Shown: positions 59,051-64,000 of the stretch, piece by piece
How positions within the stretch are numbered: the first letter of the stretch is position 1
Layout: every line of letters starts with the position of its first letter
NCBI GenBank assembly: GCA_001717545.1
Contig: CP017039.1
Coordinates: 1,674,001-1,738,000, forward strand
DNA length: 64,000 bases
Direction: 5' to 3'
Source: Anaerolineaceae bacterium oral taxon 439
GTDB lineage: Bacteria > Chloroflexota > Anaerolineae > Anaerolineales > Anaerolineaceae
The notes under the pieces: generated by a model
Database searches by the model: none
What the model was told of the DNA's origin: nothing
Seen by the model: only the letters and a program-made list of their open reading frames with translations
Position numbers and translations under genes: made by a program

Positions 59051-59827
59051 TTATTCGGGAATCTGCGTAAACGTTGGGACCGGCGTCGGCGTCGGCGTTA
59101 CCAGATTCACCGGAATCAGCAGGACCTGACCGGCGCGCAGCACGGCGTTCTCGTCCTCAAGCTTATTCAATTGGATAACTTCTTCGAACGTTGAGTTAAA
59201 GTTCGAGACAATTTCCCGCAGCGAATCATTCAGCTTAACTTCATACTCGATCTGCTGTCCGGCGCTGTACTGGCTCAACGCGATCGGCGTCTCCGTCGGA
59301 AGCTCGGTATCCGGTCCCGGAATAATAATCTCCTGCCCCGGAGACACGGAACAATTCAGCATCGTAAATCCGTTGATCGCCAGGAAAACGTCCATCGGGA
59401 CCTTGAATTTTTCGGTCGCGATATACCAGCAATTATCGCCCTCTTCAACCGTGTACATCTGCGGACCTTCCGGCGTCGGCGTCATCGTTACCGTCGGCGT
59501 CATCGTCTCCGTCGGCGTAATCGTCGGCGTCGAGGTCGGAACGGTCGGCGTCATCGTCGGCGTTTCCGTCGGCGTCGGCGTCGGGGACGCGAACAAATCA
59601 GAGATCATCCGAATCGGATTAAAACTGAACCCGCTCCCGGGCGTCGCTTCCGCGCTTATCCCCGTCTCCGGGTTCACGGAAGAATTTCCGCCCATGAACC
59701 AGAAGTAAATCAACAATACGCCGCTGGCAAAAATAATCCCCGCCAGACCCCAGATAATAAAAGGCAGAAGTTTTCGTTTCTTCTTATACGACTTGATTAC
59801 ATATTGTGGGTTGTTTCGTCTCGCCAT
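59051..59827 (-). CDS. Membrane-anchored protein with Thr/Pro linker and two LysM domains
   Basis: 258 residues. A short basic N-terminus (YVIKSYKKKRKLLPF) and one membrane helix are followed by a ~60-residue Thr-Pro-Glu-Met linker (TPTPTETPTMTP type), probably extended across the envelope and possibly glycosylated. Two LysM domains follow: MYTVEEGDNCWYIATEKFKV and YEVKLNDSLREIVSNFNST, which bind peptidoglycan. A second short Thr/Pro tail closes the protein. AAGGA precedes the ATG. Terminated by a strong hairpin. Confidence 0.88.
   Translation of the reverse strand: MARRNNPQYVIKSYKKKRKLLPFIIWGLAGIIFASGVLLIYFWFMGGNSSVNPETGISAEATPGSGFSFNPIRMISDLFASPTPTPTETPTMTPTVPTSTPTITPTETMTPTVTMTPTPEGPQMYTVEEGDNCWYIATEKFKVPMDVFLAINGFTMLNCSVSPGQEIIIPGPDTELPTETPIALSQYSAGQQIEYEVKLNDSLREIVSNFNSTFEEVIQLNKLEDENAVLRAGQVLLIPVNLVTPTPTPVPTFTQIPE
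59470..59590. repeat. GTCGGCGT-rich low-complexity repeat
   Basis: Degenerate tandem units of GTCGGCGT(C/A)ATC encode the Thr/Pro linker of the LysM protein on the minus strand. Such arrays expand and contract easily. Confidence 0.8.
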
Positions 59828-59911
59828 GTCCGCGTCCTTTCGTTCAATCGGGGCCCCCGATTCGCTTTCTCTTCGTATATTTTACACAATTGCAGGCAGT
59901 TTGCCAACCGG

Positions 59912-62830
59912 TCAGCGCGCGTTCGCCTTCATCAGCTCGCGTGTCTTCCGAAGCGTCTCGCGCAAATACTGCCCTGTATACGATCTTTCGACAGCCGCGA
60001 CTTCGTCGGGCGTTCCGGTCGCGACAACCTCTCCGCCGCGAACCCCGCCCTCGGGGCCCAGATCGATAATGTAATCCGCGACTTTAATAATATCCAGGTT
60101 GTGCTCGATGATCAAAACGGAATTCCCTGCGTCGACCAGCTGATCCAGCACGTCGACCAGCCGGTGTACGTCGGCGGCATGCAGCCCGACCGACGGCTCG
60201 TCAAGAACATACAGCGTCCGTCCGGTCGCCCGCTTCGACAGCTCTTTCGCTAATTTGACCCGCTGCGCCTCGCCGCCGGAGAGCGTCGTTCCGGCCTGAC
60301 CGATCCGGATATAGCCCAGTCCAACCTCCTGAAGAACGCGGAGTTTATTCCTGATCGGTTCGAAAGCGTCAAAAAATTCAATCCCCTCGTCGATCGTCAT
60401 ATCCAAAACGTCAGCGATATTTTTCCCTTTATATTTGACCTGAAGCGTTTCATTATTAAACCGCTTCCCATGACAAACGTCGCATTCAACGAAAATATCC
60501 GGCAGGAAATGCATCTCGATCTTGGTCACGCCCTGCCCTTCGCAGGCCTCGCACCGTCCGCCATGAACATTGAACGAAAACCGCCCCGCCGAATACCCGC
60601 GCAGATTACTTTCCGGCAGCCCGGCAAACAGCTTCCGGATTTCGTCGAAAACGCCGGTATACGTCCCGGGGTTCGATCGCGGCGTCCGTCCGATCGGAGA
60701 TTGATCGATGTCGATAACCTTATCAAGATAGGAAATCCCTTCGATCTTCTTAAATTTACCCGGCGTCGTTTTCGCATGGTTCAAATCGCGCGCCAGAACG
60801 TTATATAAAATATCGTTCATCAGCGTCGACTTTCCGCTTCCCGACGATCCGGTAATACAGACCAGCTTTCCCAGCGGAATTTCGACGTCGATGTTTTTGA
60901 GGTTGTTTTCCGCCGCTCCAATGATCCAAAGCGATTTCCCATGTCCTTCGCGGAGACGCGCCGGAACGGGAACGACCTTCCGCCCGGTAATATAATCGGC
61001 GGTCAACGAATCCTCATGCGCCAAAATTGACGTCAGCGGCCCCGAGGCGACGACATTTCCGCCGTTGACGCCCGCGCCCGGGCCGATATCGACGATCCAA
61101 TCCGCCGCTTCGATCGTATCGGCGTCATGCTCCACGACCAGAACGGTATTGCCCTGGTCGCGAAGCTGTTTCAGCGTCATCAGCAATTTATCGTTATCGC
61201 GCGGATGGAGCCCGATCGACGGCTCGTCCAGGACGTACAGGACGCCCATCAGCCGCGAACCGATCTGCGTCGCCAGCCGGATCCGCTGCGCCTCGCCGCC
61301 GGAAAGCGTCCCCGCGGATCGGTCCAGCGTCAGGTAATCAAGCCCGACGTTGACAAGAAACTCGAGCCGGTTATGAATCTCTTTAAAAATCTTATCCGCG
61401 ATCTGATGTTCCCTGTCGGAGAACATTTCATGATCCTTCTCGATCTCGGAAATCCAGCGGTACGATTCGGCGACGTTCTGTTCCGTGACTTCGATGATAT
61501 TCGTATTCTTAACCGTGACCGCTAACGACGAAGGGCAGAGCCGTTTCCCACCGCAATGCGGACAGGGCCTGACCGCCATGAAATCGGCAATCCGCGTCCG
61601 GATCCATTCAGAATTCGTCTCGCGGAAACGCCGCTCCAGGTTGGGGATAACGCCTTCGAACGGCGCTTCGATCGAAGAAACGCGGTTGTTTCTCCCTGAA
61701 AACTGCATTTTTATTTTCCGCGCCTTCGAGCCGAAAAGGATGACGTTCTGCTGTTCCTTTGTCAGCTTACCGAACGGCGTCGTCAGGTCGAATGCGTACG
61801 CCGCCGCGACCGCTTGCAGCTCCTGCCAGGTGTACGACATGTCGCCGTTCGACCCCGCGTGCCATTCAAGAACACGGATCGCCCCGTCCTGAAGCGAAAG
61901 ACTGCGATCCGGAACGATTAAATCCGGATCGATTTCCTGCTTGAATCCCAACCCCTGGCATTCGGGACACGCGCCGTTCGGCGTATTAAACGAAAACGAA
62001 CTCGGTTCAATCTCCGGGATCGAAATCCCATGGACCGGGCAGGCTAAAAATTCGGAGAACGCGTGGTCGACGGGAGGCTCCTGCGTCAGGTCGCAGACCG
62101 TCATATAGCCTTCCCCAACCTTCAGCGCGGTTTCAACCGAATCCGCCAGCCGCGTTCGGTTCTGCGCCGCTTCCTCGTCGGACTCAGCCGCGCGGATAAC
62201 GATCCGATCGACGACGGCTTCGATCGTATGCTTTTTATAGCGATCGAGCGTGATTTCTTCGTCGAGCGAATAAATCGTCCCGTCGATCCGGACGCGGACG
62301 AAACCACCTTTGCGAATCTCGTCTAAGACGACCTGATACGTTCCCTTCCGCGCGCGAACGACCGGCGCGAGAATCAGGAGACGCGTCCCGTTCGGGAATT
62401 TTTCAATCTGCGCGATGATCTCGTCGGAAGTCTGCTTGAAAACCTCCCTGCCGCATTCGGGACAATGCGGAACGCCGACCCGAGCGAAAAGCAGCCGCAA
62501 ATAATCGTAAATTTCGGTAATCGTGCCGACCGTCGAGCGCGGGTTGCGGTTCGTTCCTTTCTGATCGATCGAAACCGCCGGCGAAAGTCCTTCGATCGCG
62601 TCGACATCCGGTTTATCCATCTGTCCCAGAAATTGACGCGCGTAAGAAGAAAGCGATTCGACGTAGCGCCGCTGACCCTCGGCGAAAATCGTATCGAACG
62701 CCAGCGACGATTTTCCCGACCCGGAAAGACCGGTAATAACGACGAGTTTTTCGCGTGGGATCTCGACAGTAATATTTTTCAGATTATGCGTCCGCGCCCC
62801 GATGACGCGAATGGTATTCAAATCAGTCAT
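59912..62830 (-). CDS. uvrA: Excinuclease ABC subunit A
   Basis: 972 residues, full length. UvrA dimer finds bulky DNA lesions and loads UvrB in nucleotide excision repair. Walker A of the first ATPase [10 protein letters not shown] near residue 34; first zinc module with CPECG and later [12 protein letters not shown] signatures [12 protein letters not shown] and [12 protein letters not shown]; second Walker [11 protein letters not shown] near 655; and the zinc finger CEACEGQGV ... CDVCHGKRF, which holds the DNA-contacting loop. It follows ruvA by 29 bp in a repair operon. Confidence 0.98.
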   Translation of the reverse strand: MTDLNTIRVIGARTHNLKNITVEIPREKLVVITGLSGSGKSSLAFDTIFAEGQRRYVESLSSYARQFLGQMDKPDVDAIEGLSPAVSIDQKGTNRNPRSTVGTITEIYDYLRLLFARVGVPHCPECGREVFKQTSDEIIAQIEKFPNGTRLLILAPVVRARKGTYQVVLDEIRKGGFVRVRIDGTIYSLDEEITLDRYKKHTIEAVVDRIVIRAAESDEEAAQNRTRLADSVETALKVGEGYMTVCDLTQEPPVDHAFSEFLACPVHGISIPEIEPSSFSFNTPNGACPECQGLGFKQEIDPDLIVPDRSLSLQDGAIRVLEWHAGSNGDMSYTWQELQAVAAAYAFDLTTPFGKLTKEQQNVILFGSKARKIKMQFSGRNNRVSSIEAPFEGVIPNLERRFRETNSEWIRTRIADFMAVRPCPHCGGKRLCPSSLAVTVKNTNIIEVTEQNVAESYRWISEIEKDHEMFSDREHQIADKIFKEIHNRLEFLVNVGLDYLTLDRSAGTLSGGEAQRIRLATQIGSRLMGVLYVLDEPSIGLHPRDNDKLLMTLKQLRDQGNTVLVVEHDADTIEAADWIVDIGPGAGVNGGNVVASGPLTSILAHEDSLTADYITGRKVVPVPARLREGHGKSLWIIGAAENNLKNIDVEIPLGKLVCITGSSGSGKSTLMNDILYNVLARDLNHAKTTPGKFKKIEGISYLDKVIDIDQSPIGRTPRSNPGTYTGVFDEIRKLFAGLPESNLRGYSAGRFSFNVHGGRCEACEGQGVTKIEMHFLPDIFVECDVCHGKRFNNETLQVKYKGKNIADVLDMTIDEGIEFFDAFEPIRNKLRVLQEVGLGYIRIGQAGTTLSGGEAQRVKLAKELSKRATGRTLYVLDEPSVGLHAADVHRLVDVLDQLVDAGNSVLIIEHNLDIIKVADYIIDLGPEGGVRGGEVVATGTPDEVAAVERSYTGQYLRETLRKTRELMKANAR

Positions 62831-62859
62831 AAACTCTTTTATCGTTTCCTATCCGCGAA

Positions 62860-63438
62860 TTATCCGAACGATTGAAGCGCAGCGCGAATCCGGTCCTCGA
62901 CCGTCCCGGGCGTATCCTTCGGGATCGACTGGACGGCGGCCTGCGCCTGAACCAGACTGTAGCCAAGCGCTGTCAGCGCTTCTACGACCTCGAAATCGAC
63001 CGCGCTCGAAGGAACGTTCTCCGAAAACGCGCCGCTTTCCGCCGGAACCTTCCCTTGAAGATGGAGCAGGATCTTCTGCGCCGTTTTTTTTCCCACGCCC
63101 GGAACGCGCGAAAGCAATCCCGCCTCCTCGCTCGCGACCGCTCGCCGGATCGCCGCAGGATTCAACGTCGACAGGATCGCCAGCGCCATTTTCGGACCGA
63201 CGCCGTTCGCGCCGATCAGGAGCTCAAAATATTCCAGCTCCTCTTCGGTCGTAAACCCGAACAGCAGCATTGCGTCCTGCCGAACGATAAACGCAGTAAA
63301 TAAAAACAGCTCTTTTCCAATTTCAGCGTTCGAAATCGTCTCGATCGGAGCGAATACCTGCAGGCCCAGACCCTGAACCGAGACGACAATCGAATCTTTT
63401 TTCTTCCGCTGAACGATTCCCTGAATACTCGCGATCAT
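62860..63438 (-). CDS. ruvA: Holliday junction branch-migration protein RuvA
   Basis: 192 residues. RuvA tetramer binds Holliday junctions and recruits RuvB. N-terminal OB fold ([20 protein letters not shown]), two helix-hairpin-helix motifs ([17 protein letters not shown] near residue 75 and [18 protein letters not shown] near 110), and the C-terminal RuvB-binding helical domain ([20 protein letters not shown]). The start lies 2 bp after the SpoU gene. ruvB and ruvC are not in the window. Confidence 0.95.
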   Translation of the reverse strand: MIASIQGIVQRKKKDSIVVSVQGLGLQVFAPIETISNAEIGKELFLFTAFIVRQDAMLLFGFTTEEELEYFELLIGANGVGPKMALAILSTLNPAAIRRAVASEEAGLLSRVPGVGKKTAQKILLHLQGKVPAESGAFSENVPSSAVDFEVVEALTALGYSLVQAQAAVQSIPKDTPGTVEDRIRAALQSFG

Positions 63439-63440
63439 AG

Positions 63441-64000
63441 TTACTTTCTTAAATGATAGCCCCGCTGAACGTTATACGCCTGATACAGCATGACGCCCGC
63501 CGCCACCGCCAGATTCAGCGAGTCGCAGCTCCGCAGCATCGGGATCCGCGCGACCGCGTCGCAGTCAGCGATCTGCGCTCCGGTCAGGCCTTCCCGTTCC
63601 GACCCCATCATGACGATCGCGGTATCGGGTATATCAACCTCCAGATAATCCGACGCCGCGCTGTCGTCCGTCCCGATCAGGCGGATCCCATTTTCCCGTT
63701 TCCAGTCTAAAAACGCGCCGTACGCGGCCGTCACGATCTTCTGGGTAAAAACAGCGCCCATCGATCCGCGGATCGCGCCGATATCGTACGGGCTGACCGA
63801 ATCGCCGATCAGGAAAACCCCACGGCAGTCCACCGCGTCCGCCGTCCGGATCATCGTTCCCAGATTCCCGGGATCCGCGACCGAATTCAGCGCCAGATAC
63901 AGTCCCGGTTCGATCGCTAAATCCGCGAAGGAAGCCGATCGCTTACGCCCGAGCGCCGCGATTCCCTGCGGATTTTCCTTGATCGAGATGGATCCGAACG
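63441..64000 (-). CDS. TrmH/SpoU-family RNA 2'-O-methyltransferase (N-terminus outside window)
   Basis: The frame is open to the right edge, so the N-terminal part is missing; about 186 residues remain. SPOUT-fold motifs are complete: motif 1 ADPGNLGTMIRTADAVD (Asn and Arg for catalysis and SAM), motif 2 IVMMGSEREGLT, and motif 3 IPMLRSCDSLNLAVAAGVML. It modifies rRNA or tRNA ribose; the site is unknown. Upstream gene of ruvA-uvrA in the same operon. Confidence 0.92.
   Translation of the reverse strand, partial: FGSISIKENPQGIAALGRKRSASFADLAIEPGLYLALNSVADPGNLGTMIRTADAVDCRGVFLIGDSVSPYDIGAIRGSMGAVFTQKIVTAAYGAFLDWKRENGIRLIGTDDSAASDYLEVDIPDTAIVMMGSEREGLTGAQIADCDAVARIPMLRSCDSLNLAVAAGVMLYQAYNVQRGYHLRK

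Noticed and set aside
59470-59590. Possible CRISPR-like or minisatellite array
   Set aside because: Units are short, degenerate and in the coding frame of a Thr/Pro linker; no spacers.
59373-59708. 111-residue plus-strand frame with Val-Gly repeats
   Set aside because: Antisense of the Thr/Pro linker repeat of the LysM protein.

Overview
The window is a gene-dense piece of a bacterial chromosome of moderately high G+C. It fits an anaerobic member of Chloroflexota, probably class Anaerolineae. The assignment is an inference from gene content: LysM proteins with Thr/Pro linkers, ATP-type PEP carboxykinase, a YqhY(Asp23)-NusB pair, an aconitase-like hydratase coupled to a type II NADP-isocitrate dehydrogenase, a type IIIK-like phosphoglycerate dehydrogenase, and several conserved genes of unknown function. 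There is no rRNA, CRISPR array, prophage or intact insertion sequence. One tRNA (Arg, anticodon UCU) and a tmRNA are present.

Layout. 1-2.6 kb: tandem membrane glycosyltransferases, each ending in a discoidin-like domain; the second is interrupted by an in-frame TAG, and the two share a perfect 317-bp repeat. 2.7-9.3 kb: rpmF, then on the minus strand hflX, tRNA-Arg, two unknown coupled genes, a LysM/M23 endopeptidase and a Xer recombinase. 9.5-13.5 kb: asp23-nusB, pckA, a prepilin peptidase broken by an in-frame TGA, and tmRNA. 13.6-20.4 kb: a two-gene ABC importer, DUF2085, ybaK, a degenerate PHP protein, secG and a LacI regulator. 20.5-25.5 kb: minus-strand bcp, hydratase, icd and a sugar-type permease, the last three joined by ATGA overlaps. 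25.8-35.7 kb: rplY, trmI, a GT-C-like membrane protein, a histidine phosphatase, wbqC/wecE surface-sugar genes, lysA and serC-serA. 35.7-49.6 kb: housekeeping and lipid/cell-wall genes (dus, ykgJ, two glycosyltransferases, yigZ, a penicillin-binding-type hydrolase, an orphan NarL regulator, typA, argF). 49.7-55.5 kb: a RelBE-like module with a frameshifted toxin, then a long minus-strand operon smpB-ldt-DUF2085-pgeF-yggS-yggT-yggT, and a peroxiredoxin under a near-perfect PerR-box promoter. 55.7-58.9 kb: a three-gene cassette of a degenerate RecA/RadA-like protein, a small helical protein and a PolB2-like family-B DNA polymerase. 59-64 kb: a LysM protein and the repair operon spoU-ruvA-uvrA.

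The most interesting element is the PolB cassette. It has a full-consensus promoter (TTGACA-17-TATAAT). A 7+7 inverted repeat, one base from the Gram-positive-type LexA box GAAC-N4-GTTC, lies across the spacer and -10. The start codon sits 7 nt after the -10, so the message should be leaderless. The first protein has lost its Walker A lysine and ends in a textbook beta-clamp-binding pentapeptide (QLPLF). The polymerase keeps the motif A and first motif C aspartates but lacks the second motif C aspartate and exonuclease acidic residues. Together this looks like a damage-inducible mutasome analogous in logic to ImuA-ImuB-DnaE2 but built on a family-B polymerase.

A second theme is promoter architecture. 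Several genes (hflX, the ABC permease, yhhQ, smpB, the PolB cassette, possibly the 38.4-kb glycosyltransferase) have a TATAAT-like -10 only 7-9 nt before the start codon, which suggests frequent leaderless transcription. A third is gene decay: an in-frame TAG, an in-frame TGA and a single-base frameshift interrupt three otherwise recognisable genes.
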